From contig NC_088910.1 of NCBI RefSeq assembly GCF_963576675.1, positions 104,808,807 through 104,872,806 on the forward strand: DNA of 64,000 nt, given 5' to 3'. A program made the position numbers and the translations under genes. The stretch is from Euphorbia lathyris. Taxonomy: Eukaryota > Streptophyta > Magnoliopsida > Malpighiales > Euphorbiaceae. Every line of letters begins with the position of its first letter. Position 1 is the first letter of the stretch. The notes under the pieces were generated by a model. It made no database searches, was not told the origin of the DNA, and saw only the letters and a program-made list of their open reading frames with translations. Below are positions 43,307-54,470 of the stretch, in pieces.

Positions 43307-46079
43307 ATGGATCAAAACATTCCCGAAGACAATGAGTTCGAACACGAGGTAATATTACGAGAATTAAAAACGTTATTAATCATTTTTTTATTTATTTTTT
43401 ATTCGAATTTTGCCTGGGCGGGTGGCGATTACCACCCGTTCCTTAGGCCGATCGGATGAACTACCCGATCAGCCTAAGGAACGGGTGGTAATCGCCACCC
43501 GCTCCACCCATGGAACGGATGGTACGCGCCACCCGTTCCACCTTTGGAACGGGCAGTACGCGCTGCCCGTTTCCACCTATGGTGGAACGGGTAGCCTGCC
43601 CGTTCAGGCAAAAGTGGGCAGAAATTGCCCCGAACTAATTTCGAACGGGAGAAATAGGCCCGAAGTATTTTTTTTTGTAATTTTAATGTAAATTTTTCGT
43701 ATATTCAGGTACCGATAGAAGATTGGAACCCCGATAACATTGATTATAGTTCGCGTTTTATAACGGATACCGTTTTCCCCTCCAGTCAGGATGCTATTGA
43801 TTGGGCAAAAAAGATAGCTATTCAGAATGGGTTTGAGCTTGTAATATCTTCGCACAAAAATGGGGGTAAACAGAAGTTGTTGTGCTGTTCACGGGGTGAA
43901 CGATATAGAGGTGTTGTGAAAAATGATGAAGATCCTGCAATTAGGAAAAGTAAAACTAAAGCGTGCCGATGTAAATTTCAGATAAAGCCTATCAACATGC
44001 AGACCTTTCGGGATGGGGGATAAAGGTTAAGGCTGGGTTAACTGGAATGCATAACCATACAATGCGTATATATCCAGAGGGAAGTCGGCAAATGAGCGGA
44101 CTCAGTATCGCATCTAAACAAATTGTGCGTGATATGTCTTCAGCTCAAGCAAAGCCTTGTGCTATTTTAGCAGCAGTTAAAGAAAAACACCCAGAGGACA
44201 ACTCAGTAATTAAACACATATATAATTACAGGGACAAAATGAGAAGGGACGCGTTTGAAGGTAGAGACCTAGCTAGTCAATTCTACCATATTGCTGTGGA
44301 GAACAAATATGTCAATTACACACAGGCTGATTCAGGTGTGATAACGCATGTGTTCATGGCACATCCAGAGTCAGTTGATATGTTCAGGACTTACCACTGG
44401 TACATCGGCATTGATTCAACGTACAAAACAAACAAGTACAAAATGCCGTTTGGTGAGATTGTTGGGATGACGCCATGCAATAATAACTTCAAGATAGCGT
44501 ATGCTATTGTTAAAGACGAGACCGAAGGGAGCTATCGTTGGATTTTGCAAAGGCTGAAGATTTTGCTTGGGGATGATCTTAACCCGACCGTTGTTGTTAC
44601 TGACAGGGAGCTTGGGTTATTAAAGCCGATACAAGAAGTTTTTCCACAAGCAGCGCACTTGCTATGCACTTGGCATATTAATAAGGATGTGGAAGATCGT
44701 GTGTATAGAATCATTGGAGATAAATGCCTTACCTCTAAATTCAAGAATGGCAAATCGAGAACAATATTAGAATCATTAACCATTGAGGAGTACGAGACCA
44801 ATCTTATGATGATGAAGGAAAAGATGAGCAGGTTCAAAGGAGTTATCTCGTATGTTGAGGAGACGTGGTTGGTGCATAAGGAGAAGTTTGTTGTTGCTTG
44901 GACAAAGGAGTTCCTACATTTTGGTAACACAACTACTTGTCGAGTGGAGAGCGAACATGCTAGTCTAAAGCAATGGCTCAATACGGCAACTGGGTCCCTT
45001 GACACGGTATGGAAGAAGATTCACAAGCAGATTGAATCACAAGCAACCAATATAAGGTATTTGCAATTTCTTCTACTGCGATTTTGGAATTTGCATTTAG
45101 GGTTGTATCATTTCACTAACTAATAATAATTTTATCTTCGTATCAGGTACATGCTTGAACAGTCGCGGCTTCGTCAAGCAGTCACTTTCACCGGACGCCC
45201 ATTAAGCCAACTTGTATTCAAAGTCTCCCATTATTGTCTGCAGTTGTTGAATCAAGAGTTAGAGCGTATGAGAGGGTTGAGCCATGAAGTGTACGTGCGT
45301 TGCGGTTGTGTATTGAGAACATCGCATAAGATACCATGTGCATGTGAACTGAAACGAGCTTGTGATCTGGAACAAATGATCAGTTCTGAGAGTCTTCACG
45401 TGTTTTGGAGAACACTTTTAATCAATCATGGTCACACTGATGAAAATGACGGGCGTAATGATCTGAACGAGGAGCAGCGATATTTTAAGTCCTTAGTGGA
45501 CCAAGTCTCTAAAGCCGACCCATCCGTAATGCGTAATATTTCAATGTTTATCCATGATCAACTACACCCTGATCAAGCTCAGTACACCGAACCCGATGTC
45601 AAAATTAACGTGCGGGGGCGACCTAAGGTGAGCAAATCCACAAAACGTATGCCGAGTTCTTGGGAATATAATGAAACTCGTCGTGGACGGGCTCGTTCTA
45701 CTAGTTCATCTAGGAGTCGTGGTAGAAGTGGCAGAATTAGCTCGTCATCCTCGGAACATAATGCTGCCTCATCAGGTAAATTATATCTGATAAACCTAAC
45801 TTTTTTTATAACTGTTTTGCAATATAGAGTTGTTTTACACTAATATACATGAATGCAGATGGAAAAACGTATCATGGTTCTGAATTCGTACATTCCTATA
45901 AAATAGTTGACATAATTAAACCATACGTCGAATCATACTACGACGTTGTAGGTGATGGAAATTGTGGTTTCCGTACGGTAGCAACTTACATTTTTGGTGA
46001 CGAAGAAGCGTGGCAGACAGTTAGGCATCACATTCGAAATGAAGTAATTGCTAACCGTTGTTTGTATCAAAAAGCGTAG
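43307..46079 (+). pseudogene. MULE transposase with C-terminal OTU domain
   Basis: Exons: 43307-43348, 43709-45056 (with a frame change near 44017), 45147-45775, 45859-46079. Exon 2 starts with a FAR1/MURA-like DNA-binding part containing Cys/His (LLCCSRGERYRG ... KACRCKF), then the MULE domain from about 44047: WYIGIDSTYKTNKYKMPFG, VVVTDRELGLL and LLCTWHINKD. Exon 3 carries a SWIM-like zinc finger (CGCVLRTSHKIPCAC) and an RS-rich linker. The last exon encodes an OTU-protease start, VGDGNCGFRTVATYIFG, with the Asp-Gly-Asn-Cys catalytic loop; a TAG ends it at 46077-46079, before the region that would hold the OTU His. A transposase cuts and joins the TIRs; the role of the OTU part is unknown. 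The frame change and early stop make this copy inactive. Confidence 0.85.
43411..43640. repeat. Palindrome array in transposase intron 1
   Basis: Contains a hairpin with 36-bp arms (43420-43455 and 43465-43500, one mismatch, 9-base loop), then shorter palindromes such as TTCCACCTTTGGAACGGG, and ends in GCCCGTTCAGGC, complementary to the GCCTGGGCGGG that opens the array. The whole intron can therefore fold into nested stems. Confidence 0.85.
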
Positions 46080-46119
46080 CAACTGTACCATAATCTCAGC
46101 TTCGTGCAATACCCTGATC

Positions 46120-47267
46120 TGGTATGACACCTAAGGACGCCCCTGTCCTGACCGGCCCATATAGCACATGCAATATGTCCCAAAAAGCTCGGGATCACAG
46201 CACCATCAAATGGACCCCCGGGGACGGGGTCCTTCACAACCCAGTCATCCTCTACACTCCTCGATCGCTTGCTGCTACCTGAAATTACAGCAAACGGTAG
46301 ACATTAATTTTTTAGTATATTTTTCAATAATCACGATTAACACAAATACAAATAAACACATTTTTTAATTTCTCTTACCAGAAGAAGATGCTGCGGTAGA
46401 AGAAAATCGTCCGTCTCGACCCCTCGTCACAACGCCACGATCTATGGGGATAGTATCAGCACTAGGACGATGCATAGAAGCATCCCCGTCCATGTCTATA
46501 CCAGCCGCCTCATCCCGTCCCTCAGCACGCTCCGCCTGTGCAGCATGTGCCCTCCGGGCGTCCGCCATAAACCGCTGCTGCTCCTCCCGGTCCCGCCGAG
46601 CAGATGCAGTAACAGGACGTGAAGACGTGCGTCTAGGGTCAGCTCCCTCCTTATCCTGTAATATTATTTATTTATAAGGTATATTCAATTTAACATAATT
46701 TTTTTTTTCTATACGTTCGGGTTTGCCTACGCCCGGTCCGTGCAATTTTTTTTAAAAAAATTCAAAATTTGCCCCTTTTTGGCCTGGGCGGGTGGTTTAC
46801 ACCACCTGCCCTAAGGGCCAAACGGGTGCGGCACACCAGTCGGCCTTAGGGCCGACCAGTGCGCCGTAAATGTTTGGCCCTTAGGCCAAACGGGTGGCGC
46901 ATGCGCCCCACCATAAGGTGGAGCGCATGCGTTGTACGCGTTCCACCTTAAGTGGAACGTGTACGTCGAGCGATCCACCCTAAGGTGGATCGCATGCGCC
47001 GCGCGCTCCGTCTTACGGTGGAGCGCGTGCGCCGTGCGATCCACCTTAGGGTGGATCGCTCGACACGCTGCATCTCCACCTACGGTGGAACGCATAGTTC
47101 ATGCGTTCCACCGTAGGTGGAGATGGATTCCGGCGCCCGCCTAGGCGAAATTCTGGGATTTTAATCCCGAATTTCGGCCCGATTACTCACGATTTTGATA
47201 ATTTTTTTATGGAAATACTTACCGTAATACCCATGTATCCTTTGCCGATGCCTCCTCTTCGTGCCAT
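46120..47267 (-). pseudogene. MULE1 second gene: truncated plant mobile domain protein
   Basis: Reverse-strand exons: 47267-47223 (ATG, MARRGGIGKGYMG, donor ACG|GTAAGT), 46655-46379, then from 46278 down to about 46120. Exon 2 is Arg/Ala/Glu-rich and probably disordered or coiled. Exon 3 reads DWVVKDPVPGGPFDG, then VIPSFLGHIACAIW and GQDRGVLRC, the opening of the plant mobile domain of MAIN-like proteins. The sequence stops matching where the OTU gene arrives from the other side, so most of the domain is missing. Intron 1 is filled with palindromes. It takes the place of mudrB in the element layout. Confidence 0.72.
46785..47130. repeat. Palindrome array in intron 1 of MULE1 second gene
   Basis: About nine palindromes in a row, each with a CCTTAGG-, CCTAAGG- or CCGTAGG-like centre. 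Examples: 10-bp arms GCGATCCACC / GGTGGATCGC at 46970-46993 with a CTAA centre; 25-bp arms at 47071-47095 and 47101-47125. The array opens with GCCTGGGCGGGTGG, the same start as the array in the other gene's intron. Confidence 0.88.
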
Positions 47268-47411
47268 CTCGTTTTTGGTCGGTTTTTTTTAGAATGGAAA
47301 AGATGTTGAGAGGATTTGGAATTTCAAAACTTATGTTTGAAATAATGAGAAGGGCAAAAAGGTCAATACAGGGCGGTGAACCAGAATTTTAGTGCTGTAT
47401 ATAGTCGCCCA

Positions 47412-48267
47412 CATTATATATTAATGGAGACCAATGCTCATTGGTTCGCATGTACATTTCTAAGTGTGCATTGTGATTATACGTCTCTTATCACTTTCCT
47501 TTTCCTTACTACCCCATCCACAATTCTAACAGCAAACAGCTTCCATATTTCAAGATATATTTTGCATCGAGTTAGGTAAAATTTCTTAATAATATATTAT
47601 TATATTGTGACATACTATTTGAGTAAATAAATTGAGAACTTGACATAATAATATTGTGACCAAATGTCTTGATAATCTATACCAAATTAATTTAATTGAC
47701 AACCTCACATCATGAAATTATATTACTCCATATATTCTATTATATAAATTGTTTTAAAAAGTGATTTTTTTTCAAAATATAAATAGTTCCAGTTTTCCAA
47801 CAATTTTTAGTTTAGTTTTCCGTTCCAAACATTGATTTTTGGTTTTGATTTTTAATGTATCACTATGTTTTTTAACATTCCAAGTTTATTTCTCAACCAT
47901 TATATGTGAGAGAATTTTTTTTTGTAAATTAACTAATGTAAATCTATTAACTCGACTCTATATATTGCGGGGTTTGTCAGTTCTTGGGCCATGGGTGCTC
48001 ACCTCGTCCAAGTTCTGTCTCGTCCCAATTTCTATCAAAAAAATTAACTCGACCCTATATCAATTGTATTTATTATTTAAATACTAAGTAAACTTTGTTT
48101 ATATTGCAAAGATCAATTAAGCTTTTAATAATATTTATCAAAATAAATAAAAATAAATATTAAATATTATTTTAAATTTGAGAGAGAGAGAAGAGATCAA
48201 GTGTGATAATTTTTCTTTTATGGTAAGACAAGTCTTATGGTGTGACAATGACCAATTTTATAATTAA
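47412..48267. other. AT-rich spacer
   Basis: No gene or element end recognised. A (GA)n run lies at about 48180-48195. Confidence 0.35.
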
Positions 48268-48529
48268 GGGGGTGTTTGGGTGCTCCTTTTCGTGCTTCTG
48301 TTTGCCTTTTCAATTCGAAATTGAGAGTTTTAGGTGTTTGGTTAGTCATATTTCTGTTTGCCTTTTACAATTGAACAGCAACATTAAATGTTTGGTTAGT
48401 GACATCCTGTTTGCTTTTTACACCAGAAAAGCAACATTTTACAAAAGCAGAGAATCTCTGATTTTTGGAAAAAGCAGCATTTTCCAACAGCAAATAACAA
48501 CATCAAACAGTAGATAAAACAAACGGGCC
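48268..48529. mobile_element. Small MITE, GGGGGTGTTTGG type
   Basis: Left end GGGGGTGTTTGGG, right end AAACGGGCC, which is inverted-similar. TTAA is present on both sides, compatible with a TAA/TTA duplication of a Tourist (PIF/Harbinger) element; a hAT assignment is not excluded. 262 bp, no ORF. Confidence 0.55.
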
Positions 48530-48689
48530 TTAAGTAGGGGAAGGTGATAAATTTATAAATAAAAGGAAATAGAAATTTGTTTTATTTTTTTTCTTTAAAA
48601 TGCATTTTTCCGACTTTTCCAACCTCGTTTTTCAAAATTTTTATACTGTTGGACTCGTCTTAATTAGACGGTCATTTTAAGATCCAATA

Positions 48690-49885
48690 AGCTCGGGTAA
48701 ATTTTTTTTTTCCGGTGAACGGAATCCAGCGATCTGTTTTTCTATGATAAAAAAATATCCAGAAAATTTTTAAAAAATTTCAGAAAATGTAAAACATCAT
48801 TCTAAGAAATTTTAATTCTTGACTCAAAGTGAGATTCCTTACGGTTTACTCCCAAATCAACGGAATCCGTAAATTAGGTGGGCGTTTTCCGGTAAGAAAC
48901 CCGAAAGTACCCGGAAAATTCTCAAAAAATTCCAGAAAATGTAAAACATTATTCGGAGAAACTTTAATTTTTGAGTCGAATTAGGATTTCTTACGATTTA
49001 GTCCGAATAAAACATTTTTCTTAATTTTATCCATTTTACATACTTCAACAATTTCTTGGGTCAAAACCGTAAGGAATCTCATTTTGAGCCAAGAATTAAA
49101 GTTTCTTAAAATGATGTTTTACATGTTTTGAAATTTTTTGATAATTTTCTGGGTAATTTTTGATCCCACCTTTCAGCACTGTGTGTTGGAATATTTTGTT
49201 GGAACAATATAAGTGTTTTATTGGAACAATATAACTATTCTGTTGGAACAATTGATACACAGATTTATTTTGTTAGAATAATATAAGAATTATAATTATT
49301 TTCTAAATAATATAACTAATATAAATTTGAAGATACTATATTAAATACTAAAAAACAAAAATGAAATTGAAGACGATAGATAATAAAATTGATTTGGAAC
49401 AATTGGTAAACTGATTTATTATGTTGGAACAATATAAGTAGTATACTGGAATAATATAACTATTTTATTGGAAAAATTGGTACGTTGATTTATTCTGTTG
49501 GAACAATATAAGTATTATATTGGAACAAATGATACACTGATTTGGAACAATTTCGTATATTATCGGAACAATGTAAGTAGGATAAAAAATATGTTCAGAA
49601 AATTATCAAAATATTCCAAAACATGTAAAACATCATTTTAAGAAACTTTAATTCTTGTCTCAAAGCGAGATTCCTTACGGTTTTGACCCAACAAATTTTT
49701 GAATCATGTAAAATAAATAAAATTAAGAAAAAAGTTTTATTAGGACTAAAATGTAAGAAATCCCGCTTCAACCTAAGAATTAAAGTTTCTCAGAATAATA
49801 TTTTACATTTTTTGAGAATTTTCTGGGCACTTTTTTTCCGCTGGAAAACGCCCACCCGGATTCCGCTCACCAGAATTTTTGGTAA
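48690..49885. repeat. Imperfect inverted-repeat element, unclassified
   Basis: Copies of a block with TTCTGGAAAATTTTT..AAAACAT and GAGATTCCTTACGG lie near 48700-49010 in one orientation and near 49070-49170 and 49570-49870 in the other. Between them are repeats of TTGGAACAATATAAGTATT (about 49190-49560). It looks like a non-autonomous foldback element. Ends and TSD were not fixed. No ORF. Confidence 0.45.
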
Positions 49886-49971
49886 ACTGATTTGGAACAA
49901 TTGGTAAACTGATTTATTATACTGGAACAATATAAGTATTATGTTTGAACAAATGATACACTGATTTGGAA

Positions 49972-50640
49972 CATGTTCAGTGAGGGACATGGCCTGTGTA
50001 CACAGTCTGAAAGACCTATTGGGTATGACAAAGAAGTGTTGGGTAAGACCATATGGGATAGGCAATGTTAAGAGACGTCTCGACTATATATGTGGTTATG
50101 GATTGATACTTAAGGGGAGAAACTCGAGGATGGATACAATGTTTTAAATTCATTTGGATTATGTTTTCGGTTATGATTGATTTTGATATAAGGTTTTACA
50201 TTTATTTGATTATGAATTGGTTTGATGAAACGTTTATTTGTTTTGATTCGTTTTGATATGATGCATTATATATATATAAAGTTATATTAACTTAAGTTTT
50301 GAGTATATTTTATAAGGTTTTGATTAAATCCTTTATAAATATATATATGTAGCTATATTAAGTAAAGTTGGTTATTCTGGCTGATAGTTTCTTACTGAGA
50401 TTTTTGTCTCACGTTTTTAAATGTTTTAAAGGTGAGAAAGTACAGGATATAGAGAAGGTTTACCGACCGTTTAGGCGAACTTTGGAAGTTGGCTGCTTAT
50501 TGTTAGAATTAGGGTTACAACTTTGGTATTGCTATTGTAACAGAATGATATTTGGATAAATTGGAGACTCCTAAGTACTGATTATGATCTTTCTATTTCA
50601 TGCCCGATGCCGATTGAGGTCGTTTAGGGTCAGGTGTGAC
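49972..50640 (+). repeat. LTR fragment ending GGTGTGACA
   Basis: The right part, GCCCGATGCCGATTGAGG ... GGTCAGGTGTGACA, is the inverted counterpart of the start of the element at 2615. The left part (GTTCAGTGAGGGACATGG ... AGGGGAGAAACTC) matches 33595-33765 and 63835-64000 and, inverted, about 5010-5180. A truncated LTR of the same superfamily as R. Confidence 0.6.
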
Positions 50641-50644
50641 AGTT

Positions 50645-51389
50645 GTTATTAATCAGAAGCTGAGAGCTGGTTTGATAAAACATTTATTTGATTATGAGCT
50701 GGTTTGAATGTTAAGTTTAATTGATTATGTGTCGCTTTAATAAACAATTTATTTGACTACAGTTTGTATGGATAAAAATGGTAATACGAAAATATCCATA
50801 TTTATTTGTGATACGAGTTGATTTGATAACGTGATTTGTAAAATTAAGTTTATTGGTTTTGATAAAATATATTTATATTTTAAGAAGATTGTTTTATATG
50901 AATTATTAAATAAATTCGGGATACTAAACATTGGTTTGCTGACAATAACAATATTATGAATAATGTAGTAATAAAATAGCAATAAAGTAAAATAAACAAT
51001 CAAATCATCAACGTGTAATCATAGTGTCAATAGGTTAAGAAACATATAAATATACTAACGTAGGTAGAACTACGTGGCTTTGATTCCCGATTTAAAGATT
51101 AAAAGATGATTCAAGATACGTAGGAAGCTTGATAGAATTATCAAGTCCAACCCAAATAAATAATTAAATTTTAGATAGTTTGAAATAAGTTTCTTACGGT
51201 CTGTTAGGAAATTGGTTTAAGAGTATAATAAGTTATTTCGATTAAATTAGTCGTAATAAAATTAATAAAATTTTATATTTAAGAAAATGATGAGTCGATT
51301 CCGTAGAAAATAGGATTGCCTTCTAGACTTATATGTCTGTTTCCTTGTCTTTTCTTTATACCCGATTCTGTTTAGGGTCAGATGTGACA
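50645..51389 (+). repeat. R repeat, right part (third copy)
   Basis: Matches 33860-34607 and ends GGTCAGATGTGACA followed by TAATTAAC. With the neighbouring dioxygenase copy C it mirrors the arrangement around copy A, so R and the gene were duplicated together. Confidence 0.6.
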
Positions 51390-51539
51390 TAATTAACAAA
51401 AAAAATGTTGCTAGGAATATTTTTTTGGTGTGGGTCCAAATTGAATTCCGTTCGGAACTTCCAAGAAGGAGGAAAAAAAAGGTAATCTCAAACTCAAACT
51501 AATGTCTTAGTCAGTCCTCGTAGATTATCATCTCGTTTT

Positions 51540-51760
51540 GTTGCACTCTGCCGTTTGCCGCACATCCAGTCCTGTAGCAGAAACGCAAAGAGGCTTTCCG
51601 ATTCGGTACATAATGGAGATGGCCCACACATCATTTTCAATGACGATGTTATACACATCATCCAAGTCCTTCGACTCTGGATTCTTTGGTCTCGCAAACG
51701 AGTTCTTATAGTAAGTATCCGGTCTTCCATATCATTCGGAGGACTCCAATTCACATTTAT
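51540..51760 (-). pseudogene. Exon-like fragment of unrecognised gene
   Basis: One reverse-strand frame reads SKDLDDVYNIVIENDVWAIS followed by IMYRIGKPLCVSATGLDVRQ, which looks coding. The paralogous stretch at 34740-34960 has lost about 30 bases and other positions. It ends in stops and is not joined to any start. I do not recognise the family. Confidence 0.35.
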
Positions 51761-53249
51761 ACACGTGTATTATGACTCCGCTTAATAATTAAAATAGTGA
51801 AACCTCTATTAAGATGTGTGGATCCATATTACACATGAAAAAATAAAAAGAAGACTCACTCAATGATAGATAATTCAACAGTTTCCAAGTCCCAGCCTTT
51901 ACTTGAACCTCTTTTGGAAACTTATGATTAACAATTCAATGATTTATTTTGAAATTAACAGCTCAAACTACATAAACATATAAACATACCTGGTGCATTC
52001 CACACTTTATTTTCTTCACACACATTTCACATAATATACTTATGCCCCATATTTAAACTTAGTCTTCTCTTTCAAGTATTCCCCACTTCGAATTGGAGAA
52101 AATCTGCAAACACCCATACGAAAGAAAGAATATCCTTTAGGACCAATGTGGATCTTTCTGATGATAATGTCATCAATTTATAACAGTTGTCATGAGACAT
52201 ATTACCAGATTTTGGCAGTAATAACGACATTAGATGCAAACAAATTAAAGTTTAGGGAGTTTATTAATACAAAATTGAACCTTTTGGGACATGATTCACT
52301 GTAACAACTTTCTAAGCATTCCACAATGTAGTTTGGATTAGGATCGACGAAGAGTGCCAACTGAAATACCATAACTTAAACAACTTCAGCTACACATATT
52401 ATGATATTTCAGCATGTGTTAAACATTCAACAATCAAATCTTAACATAGGAAAGAATAAAGAAAATAAGAGTAACTAGAGAGTTACAGAGTATCGATCTT
52501 GTCCTGTTAGCATCACTCTATGTTGTGCCGCCCTGGAAATGGTTGATACAATACAAATTTTAGGACCAAAAAGAAGAAACATCCCACCATGGAAACTTTC
52601 CTAATGTCAAAACAATTGAAGGAAAATGCCAGTAGAACAGTAATTACTTAAACATGCCATTAGTCCACCTCTCTATTATGTCCCCAATATTAACGAAGAA
52701 GGCCCTGCAAGTTTCAATTTACAGATCAAAGAATCACTGAAAAAAATTCTTAGTCATTCTCAAACACAAATTTACCCTCTCAAAGGCAACACATCTTCCC
52801 AGATTTGAGGTTCCTTGAATTGTTCCTTACACACCTGTTATCGTTGAGAAACAAAATCACAAAATAAATTTTAACTCAAAACTCAGTATGTTAAAAAGGG
52901 AAACTATAACATCACACATCAGGAAATAGAAAGGAGGAAGGCAGAGAAAAACGATAGAGATGCACATGCCTGAAGTCCCGGCACGCCATCGGCCACAAGA
53001 AGAGTTATCATTCCATAGTCTGAATGTGCTTTCACACCAAATCTTTCTTCCTTGGAATGCCCCAATTCACCTAACATTATACAAGTTTACCCTTAACTCA
53101 AAAATTCCATAAGCCTTTTAGCCTCAGACATATTCCCTACAACTAAGCAAATTAGGCCTGGTTCAGATCATGAAACGTGAATTTCAACGAATTCCCAGGT
53201 TGAAAGCCGAAACATTGAAATTAGGAAAAGGAAGCTAGCTCATTCAAAT

Positions 53250-54470
53250 TTAAATACAAGAAAATCAGTCCTTAGGGACAGAAAATTCAGTTCGCAATTA
53301 GTCCCTAAAGGCATTTACCGACCCAATTTCATGAGTTAGACGGAAATAAGGATTGATTTTTTACCCACTCTTTAAAACCTTTTATTATTATTATATTCAT
53401 TTTTCACATAACAATTTTTTTTCATAAAAATAACATTTATATTCTTTATATTATTATTCAAAATATATCCATTTATTAATATTTATCATGTTTTATCATT
53501 AAATGATAATTATTAAAGTCAATAATTAATAATTCAATTAATTATTAATTTGAAATATAATTTTATAAAATTTGAAAAATATAAGATTTAACATGAACAA
53601 AAAAAATATACATTAAAAAAATTAAAACATTACAATAACACTAAAGAGAAATTACATTAAAAAAACTAAAACAATAAAAAACAATAAAGGAAAGTACATT
53701 AAAACAAGTAAAACATTTCAAAAACAATAAACATTACAACATTAATGAAAAAACAAAGAAGTAATTATATTGAATTGCCACGAAACTTCCATAAATGCTA
53801 CACCAAAGCATTTCGAATTTCAACTGATTTTGAATTTTCTGGGTTTTTCAACAATCTTGGTGGAAGTGGAAATGATTTAGGACCTTATTGAGTAGTATGT
53901 TGTCTTTGTTGTTTTTTCTAATTCGTGTAATGTTTTTCTAATTCGTATATTGTTTTTATAATTCGTGTAACGTTTTTATGATTCGTGTAATATTTAAATG
54001 TTTTTATAATTTATTTAGCATTTAGTGTTTTTATAATTATAATTTAATATTTAAATGTTCAACACAATAAAAAAATCAAATAACACTATAATTAAAAATT
54101 AAATAACATAAATATTTCTAAAAAAATAATACCTAAGTAATAAATATATATGTCCAAAAAATAAATATACATGAAATTAAACAAATATTATACAAAACTA
54201 AAGTTTAATTTATAAAATAATTAAATTAAAAAAAATAATAAAAAAAATCACATTTTTTTGCCTTGCAGCAAAGACGCAGCAAGGCAAAGTGGTACTGCTT
54301 ATATGCAGTACCACGCACCTTGCTGCATCTTTGCAGCATGGTGTTCCAGCTCCATTGGAGCTGGAAAAACTAAGGGCGCTCTAAATTTAGAGTGCCCTTA
54401 GAGATGCCTGAAGATGATCAATGTAAATGAAAACTGGATATCTGTCTAACAACTACTGCCAAATCTAACA
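53250..54470. other. Repeat insertion in intron 5 of copy C
   Basis: Absent from the equivalent 283-base intron of copy B. Very AT-rich, with repeats of GTAATGTTTTTCTAATTCGT near 53925-54010, and ends in a palindrome cluster (54250-54400). Ends not fixed; no ORF. Confidence 0.5.
54250..54400. repeat. Palindrome cluster
   Basis: Includes TGGTACTGC / GCAGTACCA, CCAGCTCCA / TGGAGCTGG and AAGGGCGCTCTAAA / TTTAGAGTGCCCTT, plus inverted CCTTGC-TGC arms. Same architecture as the MULE1 intron arrays but with unrelated arms. Confidence 0.75.

Larger units (their letters stand above)
43166..47411 (+). mobile_element. MULE1, Mutator-like element with two convergent genes
   Basis: 4246 bp. The left end reads GGGTATTACTAGATACCGCC; the reverse complement of the right end reads GGGCGACTATATACAGC; both continue to GTTTCACCGC / GGTTCACCGC. 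Flanks are AATTATATA and CATTATATA (9 bp, one mismatch). It holds a transposase-OTU gene on the plus strand and a plant-mobile-domain gene on the minus strand, arranged like mudrA and mudrB of MuDR. Both genes are cut where they meet (about 46120). Confidence 0.82.

Noticed and set aside
44532..45005. Reverse-strand 157-codon ORF opposite the MULE domain
   Set aside because: Shadow of the transposase frame; no domain.
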